From SIG622 sp045604705 (lineage in GTDB: Bacteria > Bacillota > Clostridia > Oscillospirales > CAG-382): a stretch of DNA of 64,000 bases. Position numbers and translations under genes: made by a program. Positions within the stretch are counted from its first letter, which is position 1. Every line of letters begins with the position of its first letter. Shown here one piece after another: positions 16,662-26,591 of the stretch. Below the pieces are notes generated by a model. The model was not told where the DNA came from, ran no database searches, and was given only the letters and a program-made list of their open reading frames with translations. Location of the stretch: the NCBI GenBank assembly GCA_045604705.1, contig JAZUOO010000047.1, positions 1 to 64,000 on the forward strand, written 5' to 3'.

Positions 16662-19600
16662 ATGGTATACAGAATCTACGTAGAAAAACAAAAAGGTCTC
16701 GACAATGAGGCAAGAGGCATTAAAAACGAGATAATCGAGCTTCTCGGCATAAAGGCACTGGAGGACGTTCGCCTTATCAATCGTTATGACGCAGAAAATA
16801 TCACGCAGGAGCTTTTTGAAACTGCGGTAAAGACAGTTTTCTCCGAGCCTCAGACGGATATTACATACCGAGAGCTTGACACTTGCGGCTACACCGTATT
16901 CGCAGTAGAATTTCTCCCCGGTCAGTTCGACCAGAGAGCAGATTCTGCCTCTCAGTGTATCAGTCTTATCTCTCAGGGCGACAGACCCACAGTCAAGAGT
17001 GCAAAGGTATATATGCTCAAAGGCACTCTTTCCGATGACGAGGTTGAAGCTATCAAGAAATATGTGGTAAATCCGGTTGAAGCGAGAATTGCAACTCTTG
17101 ATACATACGAAACTCTCGAAACAAAGTATGCATATCCCGAAGATGTAAAGTCTGTAGATGGTTTTTGCGGCTTCGACCAGGCGGCACTGTGCGAATTTCT
17201 TGATAAGAACGGTCTTGCAATGGATATTGATGACCTTAAGTTCTGTCAGAGCTACTTCATCTCGGAAAAGCGTGATCCCACATTCACGGAAATCAAGATG
17301 ATAGATACATACTGGTCAGACCACTGCCGTCACACCACATTCCTTACAAATATCGACAATGTAACCTTTGAGGACAAGCTCCTTGAAGATGCATACAACG
17401 AGTATATCGCAACAAGAAAGGCTCTTGGAAGAACAAAGCCTGTTTGCCTCATGGATATTGCAACAATCGCAGTCCGTCACCTTAAAGCACAAGGCAAGCT
17501 CCCCAAGCTCGACGAGTCCGAGGAAATCAACGCTTGTACCGTAAAGATCAAGGTTGAAACCGACGGCAAGCTTGAAGACTGGCTTCTCCTTTTCAAGAAC
17601 GAAACACACAACCATCCCACGGAAATCGAGCCCTTCGGCGGTGCGGCTACCTGTATCGGCGGTGCTATCCGTGACCCGCTTTCAGGTCGTTCATATGTAT
17701 ACTCCGCAATGAGAGTAACAGGTGCGGCTGATCCCACAAAGCCCCTTTCCGAAACAATGGAGGGCAAGCTTCCTCAGAGAAAAATTGTTACAACTGCGGC
17801 TGCAGGTTATTCTTCATATGGTAATCAGATTGGTCTTGCAACGGGACTTGTTGATGAAATTTATCACGACGGTTACGCTGCAAAGAGAATGGAAATCGGT
17901 GCTGTTGTTGCGGCAGCTCCCGCTGAAAACGTAAGACGTGAAAGACCCGAACCCGGTGACATAGTTATTCTTCTCGGCGGCAGAACCGGACGTGACGGCT
18001 GCGGCGGTGCTACAGGCTCATCCAAGTCACACAGTCTTTCTTCCCTTGAGTCCTGTGGTGCAGAAGTTCAGAAGGGTAACGCTCCCGAAGAAAGAAAGCT
18101 GCAGAGACTGTTCAGAAACCCCGAAGCCTCAAAGCTCATAAAGAGATGTAACGACTTCGGAGCAGGCGGTGTTTCCGTTGCTATCGGCGAACTTGCAGAC
18201 GGACTTCTTGTAAACCTGGATAAAGTACCCAAGAAATACGAAGGGCTTGACGGAACAGAGCTTGCAATAAGTGAATCCCAGGAAAGAATGGCGGTAGTTG
18301 TTGCCGCATCCGATGCGGATAAGTTCTGTACCCTTGCCGACAGCGAAAACCTCGAAGCAACCGTTGTTGCACAAGTTACCGAAGAGCCCAGACTCGTACT
18401 TATGCACAGAGGTAAGGCAATTGTTGATATTTCCCGTGAGTTCCTTAACTCCAACGGTGCGGAAAAGCATATTGACGTAGTTCTTTCAAAGCCCGAATGT
18501 TATGACAAGGAAATCCCCGAAAGCTTCACAGACGGCATGAAAGCTCTCGCATCCGACCTTAATGTGTGCTCAAAGAGAGGACTTTCCGAAAGATTTGACT
18601 CCACCATCGGCAGAGGTACGGTACTTATGCCTTTCGGCGGTAAGAATCAGCTCACTCCCATTCAGGCAATGGTAAATAAGGTATCAGGCGAAAAGAGAGA
18701 TACCTCCACAGTTTCCGTTATGGCTTACGGCTACAACCCGTATATTACGGAAAAGAGCCCCTACCACGGTTCATATCTCGCAGTAGTTGAATCCGTTGCA
18801 AAGCTCATCTGTACCGGTGCTTCCTTTGAAGATACATATCTCACATTCCAGGAATACTTTGAAAAGCCCAAAAAGTGCGGTAAGCGTTGGGGCAAGCCCA
18901 TGGCGGCACTTCTCGGTGCATTCAAGGCTCAGATGGAGCTTGGAATCGGCTCTATCGGCGGTAAGGACTCTATGAGTGGTTCTTTCGAGAATATCGACGT
19001 TCCGCCGACACTTGTTTCCTTTGCAGTTACAACAGACCATATTGACAGCATAATCTCCAATGAATTTAAGACGGCAGACCATGAAGTTGTTCTTCTCAAA
19101 CCCGAATACGACGAAAACGGACTTCCCACAGCGGCATCCCTTATCGACATCTTCGACAAGGTAACAGCACTTATAAAGAACGGTGATGTTGTTGCGGCAT
19201 ACACTCCCACATACGGCGGTGTAGCTGAAGCTGTCATGAAGATGTGCTTCGGTAACGGCTTCGGCTTTGAATACGACGAAAAGATTACAAACAAGGAAAT
19301 CTTCGGCTACAACTACGGTGCATTTATTCTTGAGCTTTCCGACAAGTGCGACAAGGCAGTCGGCGTAAGACTTGGTAAGGTGACGAAGAACTGTGCAATC
19401 AAGCGTGGCGAAGAAAAGGTATGCTCATGCTCACTTCTTGATATTTACGAGGACAAGCTTGAGAGCGTATTCTCCTGCAACATTAAGACAAGCGATGAAG
19501 AAATCCCTGCATTTGAATATAAGGCTGGAACCTATGCCGCACCCGCAGTAAAGACTGCACAGCCTCAGTTCCTTATCCCCGTATTCCCCGGCACAAACTG

Positions 19601-20360
19601 CGAATACGACAGTGCAAAGGCGGTCGAATATGCAGGCGCAAAGGCTAACATCTTTGTTATAAACAACCTCACAAAGGACGGCATTGCACGCTCGGTTGAG
19701 GGCTTTGCAAAGCTTCTCTCCGAATCTCAGGCTGTATTTGTTCCCGGCGGCTTCTCAGGTGGTGACGAGCCCGACGGTTCAGGTAAGTTTATCACGGCAT
19801 TCATGAGAAACGCATCCATCAAGGAAGGCATTGAAAACCTCCTTGAAAGGAGAGACGGTCTTATGTGCGGTATTTGTAACGGCTTCCAGGCTCTTGTTAA
19901 GCTCGGACTTGTTCCCTTCGGCAAGATAATTGATGCAGACGATACCTGCCCGACACTTACCTTTAACACAATCGCACGTCACCAGTCAAGACTTGTTAGA
20001 ACAAGAATTGCATCCAATAAGTCTCCTTGGCTGAAGAATACACAGGTCGGCGACATTTATACAGTGCCGATTTCTCACGGCGAAGGTAAATTCCTCGCAT
20101 CCGAAAAGCTTGTCAAGGAGCTTGCGGCAAACGGACAGATAGCAACCCAGTACGTTGACTTTGACGGCAAGCCCACCTACGACATTCACTTCAATCCCAA
20201 CGGCTCAACATACGCTATCGAGGGTATCACATCTCCCGACGGCAGAGTAATAGGCAAGATGGGACACTCCGAAAGAATAGGTGCGGGACTTTACAAGAAT
20301 GTTCCCGGCGAATATGACATCAAGATGTTTAAGTCCGCGGTGGAATATTTCACAAAATAA
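16662..20360 (+). CDS. purL: Phosphoribosylformylglycinamidine synthase, single-chain
   Basis: Converts FGAR to FGAM using glutamine and ATP. At 1232 residues it is the long single-chain type with synthetase and glutaminase in one protein, so no purS or purQ is needed. KNETHNHPTEIEPFGG (about 310) marks the first synthetase half and GGKDSMSGSF (about 766) the second. The class I glutaminase domain fills the last ~260 residues: VFPGTNCE, the nucleophile Cys in GLMCGICNGFQALV (about 1068), and HGEGKF near the catalytic triad. It ends the operon; purC, purB and purA are not in the window. Confidence 0.97.
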   Translation: MVYRIYVEKQKGLDNEARGIKNEIIELLGIKALEDVRLINRYDAENITQELFETAVKTVFSEPQTDITYRELDTCGYTVFAVEFLPGQFDQRADSASQCISLISQGDRPTVKSAKVYMLKGTLSDDEVEAIKKYVVNPVEARIATLDTYETLETKYAYPEDVKSVDGFCGFDQAALCEFLDKNGLAMDIDDLKFCQSYFISEKRDPTFTEIKMIDTYWSDHCRHTTFLTNIDNVTFEDKLLEDAYNEYIATRKALGRTKPVCLMDIATIAVRHLKAQGKLPKLDESEEINACTVKIKVETDGKLEDWLLLFKNETHNHPTEIEPFGGAATCIGGAIRDPLSGRSYVYSAMRVTGAADPTKPLSETMEGKLPQRKIVTTAAAGYSSYGNQIGLATGLVDEIYHDGYAAKRMEIGAVVAAAPAENVRRERPEPGDIVILLGGRTGRDGCGGATGSSKSHSLSSLESCGAEVQKGNAPEERKLQRLFRNPEASKLIKRCNDFGAGGVSVAIGELADGLLVNLDKVPKKYEGLDGTELAISESQERMAVVVAASDADKFCTLADSENLEATVVAQVTEEPRLVLMHRGKAIVDISREFLNSNGAEKHIDVVLSKPECYDKEIPESFTDGMKALASDLNVCSKRGLSERFDSTIGRGTVLMPFGGKNQLTPIQAMVNKVSGEKRDTSTVSVMAYGYNPYITEKSPYHGSYLAVVESVAKLICTGASFEDTYLTFQEYFEKPKKCGKRWGKPMAALLGAFKAQMELGIGSIGGKDSMSGSFENIDVPPTLVSFAVTTDHIDSIISNEFKTADHEVVLLKPEYDENGLPTAASLIDIFDKVTALIKNGDVVAAYTPTYGGVAEAVMKMCFGNGFGFEYDEKITNKEIFGYNYGAFILELSDKCDKAVGVRLGKVTKNCAIKRGEEKVCSCSLLDIYEDKLESVFSCNIKTSDEEIPAFEYKAGTYAAPAVKTAQPQFLIPVFPGTNCEYDSAKAVEYAGAKANIFVINNLTKDGIARSVEGFAKLLSESQAVFVPGGFSGGDEPDGSGKFITAFMRNASIKEGIENLLERRDGLMCGICNGFQALVKLGLVPFGKIIDADDTCPTLTFNTIARHQSRLVRTRIASNKSPWLKNTQVGDIYTVPISHGEGKFLASEKLVKELAANGQIATQYVDFDGKPTYDIHFNPNGSTYAIEGITSPDGRVIGKMGHSERIGAGLYKNVPGEYDIKMFKSAVEYFTK

Positions 20361-20377
20361 GATTAACAAACAATAAA

Positions 20378-20419
20378 ACCAAAAAAGACGGTGTACCATC
20401 TGATACATCGTCTTTGGTT
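20378..20419. terminator. Bidirectional terminator after purL
   Basis: AAAGACGGTGTA (20384-20395) pairs with TACATCGTCTTT (20404-20415), and flanking ACC/GGT extends the stem. The T-run is better on the minus strand, where it would end the convergent gene at 20460. Confidence 0.7.
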
Positions 20420-20459
20420 ATATGTTGATTTAAAGGCAGAATAAGTAAAGATTAAAGAC

Positions 20460-20984
20460 TCACGAAGCAAAAATCATTCCGTTATATTCCGCCATAACAG
20501 CCTCTGCCGCACGCAGATACAATCCATGCATCTTCTTGTCAAAGGAATCACAGACTGCATCAACATCGGCGCCCGCCTCGGCAATCATGTCTATCATAAA
20601 ATCACTGCACACATTAAACAGTACAGAAAGACGTACAAGCATAAGAAGACACGCATCCCTCATATCATCTCCGGTCGGAACACTGTTGTAATATTCGTGC
20701 AAAAATTCGGAGCACTCCTTTATGCACGCCGATAAAAGCTCCGAATAAACCTCAAGCACCGCCTTGCAGAAATCTTTGTGCTTCATGGTGTCAAATTTCT
20801 CTGACAGTACGGTTATTTCATCGGGTACATCTTTTTTTGCATATTTTGTACTCATTGAAACGGTAAACGCCAGCTCCTTGGTTTTTATACGTGAGCCGAG
20901 AACCGTGTTTACCTTTTCACGAAGCCTGTTTGTTTCTCCCTTGCCGCTGATTAAGCGTCTGAGCTCTCTTTCAAATTCTGCCAT
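20460..20984 (-). CDS. Hypothetical helical protein
   Basis: A 174-residue protein I do not recognise. The start at 20984 is used because AAAGGGGA precedes it by 7-8 nt; an earlier in-frame ATG at 21017 lacks a site. It has no signal peptide or clear membrane span and appears all-helical, with a hydrophobic middle (CLLMLVRLSVLFNVCSDFMI, about 125-145). It stands alone, convergent with purL. Codon use and ribosome site look normal, so I take it as a real gene. Confidence 0.6.
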   Translation of the reverse strand: MAEFERELRRLISGKGETNRLREKVNTVLGSRIKTKELAFTVSMSTKYAKKDVPDEITVLSEKFDTMKHKDFCKAVLEVYSELLSACIKECSEFLHEYYNSVPTGDDMRDACLLMLVRLSVLFNVCSDFMIDMIAEAGADVDAVCDSFDKKMHGLYLRAAEAVMAEYNGMIFAS

Positions 20985-21308
20985 ATACAGTTCCCCTTTC
21001 AAGCTGTGTTGAACCAAAAATAAGTTACCTGTACAACCAATTACGATTATAGCATATTAAATCTGAAAATACACCACCATTCCCGAAAATTAATGTATTT
21101 GATATAGATATTTTACATTTGATCGTGGCAGTACAGCAGGGTCGGCTTTGAATTGTTGCAGATTATTACACATACAGTAACAAATTCCTGCAGTGACGGT
21201 TGTATAACTAAATTGACGTAATGGTTTTTCAAAATAGCGGAACTTTTTTACTATGTGTTACGTCTAAGCAAAAGGAATAAAAAATACATATTTTTAAAAG
21301 GAGATACC
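20985..21308. other. Non-coding stretch
   Basis: Divergent upstream region of two genes. A TATAAT box on the minus strand (21051-21046) may serve the hypothetical gene, but no good -35 box accompanies it. Nothing else is recognised. Confidence 0.4.
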
Positions 21309-23243
21309 ATGAAAAAACTACTTTCAATCATCATATCCGCACTTCTTCTTATGCAGATCCCCATGGCGGCTTTTGCATATGATAACGACAAAGCGCAGGC
21401 AATGGCAGATTCTCTCAACACTCTTGGACTTTTCAACGGCACCGATAACGGCTACGAGCTTGAAAAGCCTCTTACACGTCTTGAAGCGCTTATAATGCTC
21501 ATCCGCCTTTCCGGCAAGGAATTTGAAGCACTTTATCCCGAAGAAGAGCTTACACATCCCTTTGCCGATTCCCCGGAATGGGAGGACGGCTCAAAGTACA
21601 TGGCATACGGCTATGCAAACAAGCTTACCACCGGTGTTTCACAGACCCTTTTCGCCCCCAACACGGAAGCGTCCTTGCAGATGTACGTGACCTTTGTTCT
21701 TCGTGCTCTCGGCTATACTGATACCGAAGAAGGAACAGTATGGGAAAACTGGGAAAATTGGGGCACGTCGGCAGGCGTTATAAACGAAGAAACAAGCCGT
21801 GACAACTTCCTTCGCGGCGATGCGGTTATAATTTCAAGAGCAGCACTTGATGCAAAGCTTGCAGGCAGCGATAAGACTCTTAAGGAGCAGCTATCCGAAG
21901 ATATGGCAATAAATCCCCTTGCTCTTGCAATGGTTGAAGCGAGCGAGGGAAAAGCAATAGATACCTCATCTTCGCTTGCGGACATCCTTGGCAAAACCTA
22001 TGCCGGCGTTCCGGATATATATCCCCAGGGACTTATGACAATGGAATTCAAGGTAGAGGACGGTAAGTACACAATTATGGGCGAAGAGGTGGAAAAGCAG
22101 GATTTTGTAGACTATCTTTCCTCCTTTATCGGCGCTGACGCTGATTCTATCGGCGTAACGGAAGTAATAAGCTGCGAACCCATGATGAGCTCAAGAGCCC
22201 ACTCGGTATCCGTTATCCGTGTAAAGGACGGCATGGATATGGAAAAGGTAAAGAGCGAGATAAAGGAAAATGTTGATCCGAGAAAGTGGGTATGCGTAAG
22301 CGTAAATCCCGGAAACGTCAGAGTTGAAAATATAGGCAACCTCGTGCTTCTGGCGATGGATAATTCTATAGTTGATATACTCTGTGCAAACTTCAGAAGC
22401 CTTGATACATCCCTTGCAATTCCTTCGGAAAACGGATATATGTTCATCGACGGCAGATACGTTGAAGCGGAAGAACCCTACAATGAAAAGTCCGCACAGA
22501 GATTTGCGGAAAAGTTCAATACACTTCGCGAAAAGTACTTTGCAGATAATAAGGTATACTACACAACCGTCCCCGAAAAGGGCTATTACCTAAAGGATAA
22601 GACTACCCACTTCCTCAATCATGACTCGGTAAGTGCATTTCTCTCCGAAGCATTCTACGACTGGACAGCAATTGACGTTGCAAGCACACTTACAATAGAC
22701 GATTACTATACCACAGACCGCCACTGGAAGCAGGAAAACCTCTTTGGCGTTATGGCAGAGTTCGGTGAAAAGATGGGCTTTACGGTGAATGAAGCGGCAT
22801 ATACCCCTGTTAAAGTCGAAAACTATAAGGGCGATTACGCAAAGGATATAGCGGATATTCCCGCTGAAACTCTTACATACCTTGTGAGTGATGTAATAAA
22901 TGCCGCAACGGTTGAAGATTTCCAGAATACCAAGGTCAAGACTGTGTACAATCCGGAAAAGCTCACCTCAAAGATCCCCTACGACGTATTCCTTTCCGGT
23001 GCAACTCCTCTTACAACCATCACAAACCCTGCGGCAACGGAAACCCGTGAACTTGTTATTTTCCGTGACTCCTTTGGCAGCAGCATAATTCCCCTGTTCA
23101 TTGAGGCGTATTCCAAAATAACGGTGGTAGATCTCAGATATATGACAAGCGAGCTTCTTCCTCAGTTTGTAAGCTTTGAAAATGCGGAAGTACTCGTAAT
23201 GGTAAGCGATAAGATTGTAAACAACAGCATTCTTCTCAAGTAA
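21309..23243 (+). CDS. Secreted SLH - DUF4358 - DHHW fusion protein
   Basis: 644 residues with a signal peptide (1-20), start at 21309 after AAAAGGAG. Residues about 20-190 are degenerate SLH modules (PLTRLEALIMLIRL, FAPNTEASLQMYVTFVLRAL). Residues about 245-375 resemble DUF4358 (GVPDIYPQGLMTMEFKVEDG onwards). The rest resembles DHHW/AlgJ-like proteins: YYTTDRHWKQENLF has the Asp-x-His-Trp signature, and VIFRDSFGSSIIPLF carries the likely Ser near the C-terminus. DHHW proteins are thought to act with MBOAT acyltransferases in acetylating extracellular polymers; no MBOAT gene is adjacent here. A cell-wall-attached polymer-modifying enzyme is the best inference. Confidence 0.75.
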   Translation: MKKLLSIIISALLLMQIPMAAFAYDNDKAQAMADSLNTLGLFNGTDNGYELEKPLTRLEALIMLIRLSGKEFEALYPEEELTHPFADSPEWEDGSKYMAYGYANKLTTGVSQTLFAPNTEASLQMYVTFVLRALGYTDTEEGTVWENWENWGTSAGVINEETSRDNFLRGDAVIISRAALDAKLAGSDKTLKEQLSEDMAINPLALAMVEASEGKAIDTSSSLADILGKTYAGVPDIYPQGLMTMEFKVEDGKYTIMGEEVEKQDFVDYLSSFIGADADSIGVTEVISCEPMMSSRAHSVSVIRVKDGMDMEKVKSEIKENVDPRKWVCVSVNPGNVRVENIGNLVLLAMDNSIVDILCANFRSLDTSLAIPSENGYMFIDGRYVEAEEPYNEKSAQRFAEKFNTLREKYFADNKVYYTTVPEKGYYLKDKTTHFLNHDSVSAFLSEAFYDWTAIDVASTLTIDDYYTTDRHWKQENLFGVMAEFGEKMGFTVNEAAYTPVKVENYKGDYAKDIADIPAETLTYLVSDVINAATVEDFQNTKVKTVYNPEKLTSKIPYDVFLSGATPLTTITNPAATETRELVIFRDSFGSSIIPLFIEAYSKITVVDLRYMTSELLPQFVSFENAEVLVMVSDKIVNNSILLK

Positions 23244-23266
23244 GTTGTAATATCAAATAAATTACG

Positions 23267-23291
23267 GCGGTGTGACCTTAGCTTGCACCGC
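23267..23291 (+). terminator. Possible terminator after the SLH-DHHW gene
   Basis: GCGGTG (23267-23272) pairs with CACCGC (23286-23291). The following T-run is poor. Between here and the fhs promoter at 23483 nothing else is recognised. Confidence 0.45.
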
Positions 23292-23482
23292 TGTTATCTT
23301 TATGCTAAAAACCCTGTAAAACTGTGCAAAATCGTGCGAAAATGCGAAAAAAGCGAGATGAAATCGGTGAATAATATGCCTCTTTTTTTGGATGCGACCG
23401 TATAAGGAGCATTTTTACGTGCAATTCAAGACGGGAAAGCGGGTATCTTAAAGGTGTTGTCCACGAAATTTACGTAAAATCC

Positions 23483-23511
23483 TTGACACACAACGTCCGC
23501 TATGATATAAT
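23483..23511 (+). promoter_or_regulatory. Sigma-A promoter of fhs
   Basis: TTGACA (23483-23488), 17-bp spacer, TATAAT (23506-23511), both exact. Confidence 0.9.
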
Positions 23512-23568
23512 TATAACATACTTAATAATTGCGGTATTATTTCCGTGAAAAACAAAGGAGATATAATA

Positions 23569-25242
23569 ATGGCATATCTTTCAGACATTGAAATTGCACA
23601 GAGTGCAAAAATGCAGATTATCACCGATATTGCAAAAACAGCAGGTATAGATGATAAATATATCGAACAGTACGGAAAGTACAAAGCAAAGATTGACCTT
23701 TCATACCTTAACGAATGTAAAAATGAGGACGGTAAGCTCATTCTTGTAACGGCGATTACTCCCACCCCCGCAGGAGAGGGTAAGACAACCACAACAATAG
23801 GACTTGCAGATGGTCTTAAGAGACTTGGTAAAAGCGTTGCCGTAGCTCTTCGTGAACCCTCCCTCGGACCGGTATTCGGAATAAAGGGCGGTGCGGCAGG
23901 CGGCGGTTATGCTCAGGTGGTTCCCATGGAGGATATAAATCTCCATTTTACCGGTGACTTCCACGCCATCGGTGCTGCGAACAATCTTCTTGCCGCAATG
24001 CTTGACAACCACATCCAACAGGGCAACATCCTTGGTATTGATGTGCGTAAAATTACATGGAAGCGCTGCGTTGACATGAATGACAGACAGCTGAGAAATA
24101 TCATTGACGGTCTTGGCGGAAAGCCCAACGGTACACCCAGAGAAGACGGCTTTGACATCACCGTTGCCTCCGAAATTATGGCTGTACTTTGCCTTTCAAA
24201 CTCCATTTCCGATCTTAAGGAAAGACTTTCAAAGATTATTGTAGGCTATACCTATGACGACAAGCCCGTTACCTGTGGCGATCTCAAAGCACAGGGTGCA
24301 ATGACGGCACTCTTAAAGGGTGCTTTAAAGCCAAATCTTGTTCAGACTCTCGAGGGAACACCTGCATTTGTTCACGGCGGACCTTTCGCAAACATTGCAC
24401 ACGGTTGTAACTCCGTTATTGCCACAAAGACAGCTATGAAGGCTGCGGACTATGCAGTTACGGAAGCAGGCTTCGGTGCTGATCTCGGTGCGGAAAAGTT
24501 CCTTGACATCAAGTGCAGATATGCAGGACTTAAGCCTGCGGCTGTTGTTATCGTTGCGACAATCAGAGCACTTAAGATGCACGGAGGTGTACCTAAGACA
24601 GAGCTTGGTGCAGAAAATCTTGAAGCACTGCAGAAGGGTATTCCGAATCTTCTTCGTCATGTTTCCAATATCAAGAATGTATACAAGCTTCCCTCTGTAG
24701 TTGCTGTCAACAAGTTCCCGACAGATACGGATGCCGAGGTTGAGCTTATCATAGAGAAGTGCCGCGAGCTTGGCGTGAACGTAGTTCTTTCCGATGTATG
24801 GGCTAAGGGCGGTGAAGGCGGTATCGAGATGGCGCAGGAGGTTATCCGTCTTTGCGAGCAGCCGAGTGATTTCACATACTCCTATGAGCTTGACGGCAGC
24901 ATCGAGAATAAGATTGAAGCAATCGTTAAGAAGATTTACGGCGGCGACGGAGTTACGGTTCTTCCCGCGGCAAAGAAGCAGATAGCACAGCTTACGGAAC
25001 TCGGCTTCTCAAATCTTCCCATTTGCGTTGCAAAGACACAGTACAGCTTTTCCGATGACCAGACAAAGCTGGGTGCTCCCGAGGGCTTCAAAGTTACGAT
25101 AAAGAATGTCAAGGTATCCGCAGGTGCAGGCTTTATCGTTGTTCTCACCGGCGACATTATGACAATGCCGGGGCTTCCCAAGGTTCCTGCGGCTGAAAAG
25201 ATTGACGTTGACGAAAACGGCAAGATTACAGGACTGTTCTGA
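23569..25242 (+). CDS. fhs: Formate-tetrahydrofolate ligase
   Basis: Makes 10-formyl-THF from formate, THF and ATP. 557 residues from the start at 23569, which has AAAGGAGA about 9 nt upstream. The P-loop PTPAGEGKTTTTIGL is near residues 62-76 and REPSLGPVFGIKGGAAGGG near residue 97; both are hallmarks of the family. It is monocistronic but close to the purine operon, whose PurN and AICARFT use its product and whose ZTP riboswitch senses lack of it. Confidence 0.98.
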   Translation: MAYLSDIEIAQSAKMQIITDIAKTAGIDDKYIEQYGKYKAKIDLSYLNECKNEDGKLILVTAITPTPAGEGKTTTTIGLADGLKRLGKSVAVALREPSLGPVFGIKGGAAGGGYAQVVPMEDINLHFTGDFHAIGAANNLLAAMLDNHIQQGNILGIDVRKITWKRCVDMNDRQLRNIIDGLGGKPNGTPREDGFDITVASEIMAVLCLSNSISDLKERLSKIIVGYTYDDKPVTCGDLKAQGAMTALLKGALKPNLVQTLEGTPAFVHGGPFANIAHGCNSVIATKTAMKAADYAVTEAGFGADLGAEKFLDIKCRYAGLKPAAVVIVATIRALKMHGGVPKTELGAENLEALQKGIPNLLRHVSNIKNVYKLPSVVAVNKFPTDTDAEVELIIEKCRELGVNVVLSDVWAKGGEGGIEMAQEVIRLCEQPSDFTYSYELDGSIENKIEAIVKKIYGGDGVTVLPAAKKQIAQLTELGFSNLPICVAKTQYSFSDDQTKLGAPEGFKVTIKNVKVSAGAGFIVVLTGDIMTMPGLPKVPAAEKIDVDENGKITGLF

Positions 25243-25273
25243 TATTCTGAAATATTAAATCAATAAAAATATC

Positions 25274-25310
25274 CCGGCAGGAATGAACATATCATTTCTG
25301 TCGGTCTTTT
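25274..25310 (+). terminator. Terminator of fhs
   Basis: CCGGCAGGAATG (25274-25285) pairs with CATTTCTGTCGG (25293-25304) with two G-U pairs, followed by TCTTTT. Confidence 0.8.
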
Positions 25311-25485
25311 GTAGTATTACCCAAAGTAAAAAACGAGGTTACGTAAATAAAATTCCCGTTATTTCAGAAGCTAATGGCAACAAAGACAAAACAAGTCCTG
25401 CAACGCACCCTACCGCAATCTTCTCCTTAAAGAAAAGTACCGACAAATTTCCGCAGGTATTATTCTGCTCTTTTCACAATGCCCC

Positions 25486-26139
25486 TCAAAGAAAGGATAA
25501 CCCGTAGGCTTCACACCGAAGTTCAACAACAGTCTCACCCTTTAGAGTGGTAATCATCCGTTTGGGCTTGAAAACAGCACGCTCAACAACATATCCTCCG
25601 ATTTGAGGTGAAAGCTATTTTTTGTCATCGTCAAGAACTTTTACACCGTCCTGAAATACGGGTTTGATGTTTACATCGTAAACTTTACCGTCGTAACTAT
25701 CCGATTCAATAATATTGCCTGTACCACAGGTCCAGTTCTCGTCGGAAACTATCGTCTGATGCAGTCCTCCCGCAAATTCAAGGTCTATCTGTACAATAAG
25801 CCCGTACTCCAAGGGAAAATTCTTTTTCGGAAGATTTCTGTTGATTCTTCCCGCATAGCATCCGGACTCTACGGAAATGTAAAGAAAATCGCTCTCTGCA
25901 ACAAGCTCTGTTATGTCATAGCTATGATACATATGATGCTTGCCACAGATTGTCCGGTCGGGTGTAAGTGCGGCATCTTCTACTTTGGCGTTTCCTACAT
26001 AAATATTGTAGAGTCCACCTGCCGTAACATGGAGAACTGCACTTTTTAACGGATATATTATATTAAGATCTCTGAAATAAACTCTCGGCGTATTTCCGTA
26101 ATCCTTTTCCGAGCAGATCCATTTTGAATTTTCAAACAT
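25486..26139 (-). pseudogene. Alpha-L-rhamnosidase (GH78-like) gene, truncated with an internal stop
   Basis: From the ATG at 26139 (AAAGGAG upstream) the frame gives 174 residues like the N-terminal jelly-roll part of GH78 rhamnosidases: KWICSEKDYG, PRVYFRD, AGGLYNIYVG, HMYHSYDITE. A TAG at 25617-25615 interrupts it. The same frame continues after the stop with LSPQIGGYVVERAVFKPKRM and ITTLKGETVVEL, which resembles the segment that in full enzymes leads to the DFGQN motif; it then ends at 25486. The catalytic domain (several hundred residues) is missing. I regard it as a dead remnant, though a short N-terminal product could still be made. The DNA from 25311 to 25485 shows no further recognisable gene. 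Confidence 0.7.
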
Positions 26140-26273
26140 AGCACATCTCCTTTTACTGTATTTAATGCTCTGCTTTATAATAACACACAAATGAGATAAA
26201 AGCAAGGGGTGTCCTTTCGGATCAATTACACAAAATATACATGGTTGTAAAAACAATGTTTATAAAAATTCAA

Positions 26274-26302
26274 TTGATTTTAAGCCTTGTATCTGTTATG
26301 AT
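26274..26302 (+). promoter_or_regulatory. Possible promoter upstream of the MITE and lipoprotein gene
   Basis: TTGATT (26274-26279), 17-bp spacer, TATGAT (26297-26302). It is separated from the lipoprotein gene by the inverted-repeat element. Confidence 0.35.
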
Positions 26303-26316
26303 ATTAATGTAAACCG

Positions 26317-26553
26317 GGTATCTCTAAAAGACTCAAAGTAATTTGAGTGGACAAGGGACAGTGATTGAGGATTTTTGGGTACAATCAAATTCAAATTTGA
26401 CACAAATACTCGCAAAATCTCCATTTGATTATAAAATTATATCTTTTTTAAGATTTCAATAATTTGAAGGAAACGAAGTTTCCAACATCAATTTTGCATT
26501 TTGCATTATGCATTTTTAATCCCTGTCCACTTTTTAATGAGATTTTAGAGACC
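26317..26553. mobile_element. MITE-like element with terminal inverted repeats
   Basis: The left end (26317-26366) contains GGTATCTCTAAAA, a CTCA block and GAGTGGACA...GGGA...GATT. The right end (26519-26553) carries the same order in reverse complement: AATCCCTGTCCACT, AATGAGATTTTAGAG, ACC. The enclosed ~150 bp is AT-rich, has no coding capacity and ends in TGCATTTTGCATTATGC, like the purine-operon repeats. It looks like a non-autonomous transposon relic. Confidence 0.6.
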
Positions 26554-26591
26554 ACCAACTGTAAATACCAACAAGAAAGGACGGCGAGAAA

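Noticed and set aside
25283..25507. Plus-strand 74-residue frame downstream of fhs
   Set aside because: It starts inside the fhs terminator hairpin, has no ribosome site and overlaps the region of the decayed rhamnosidase gene.
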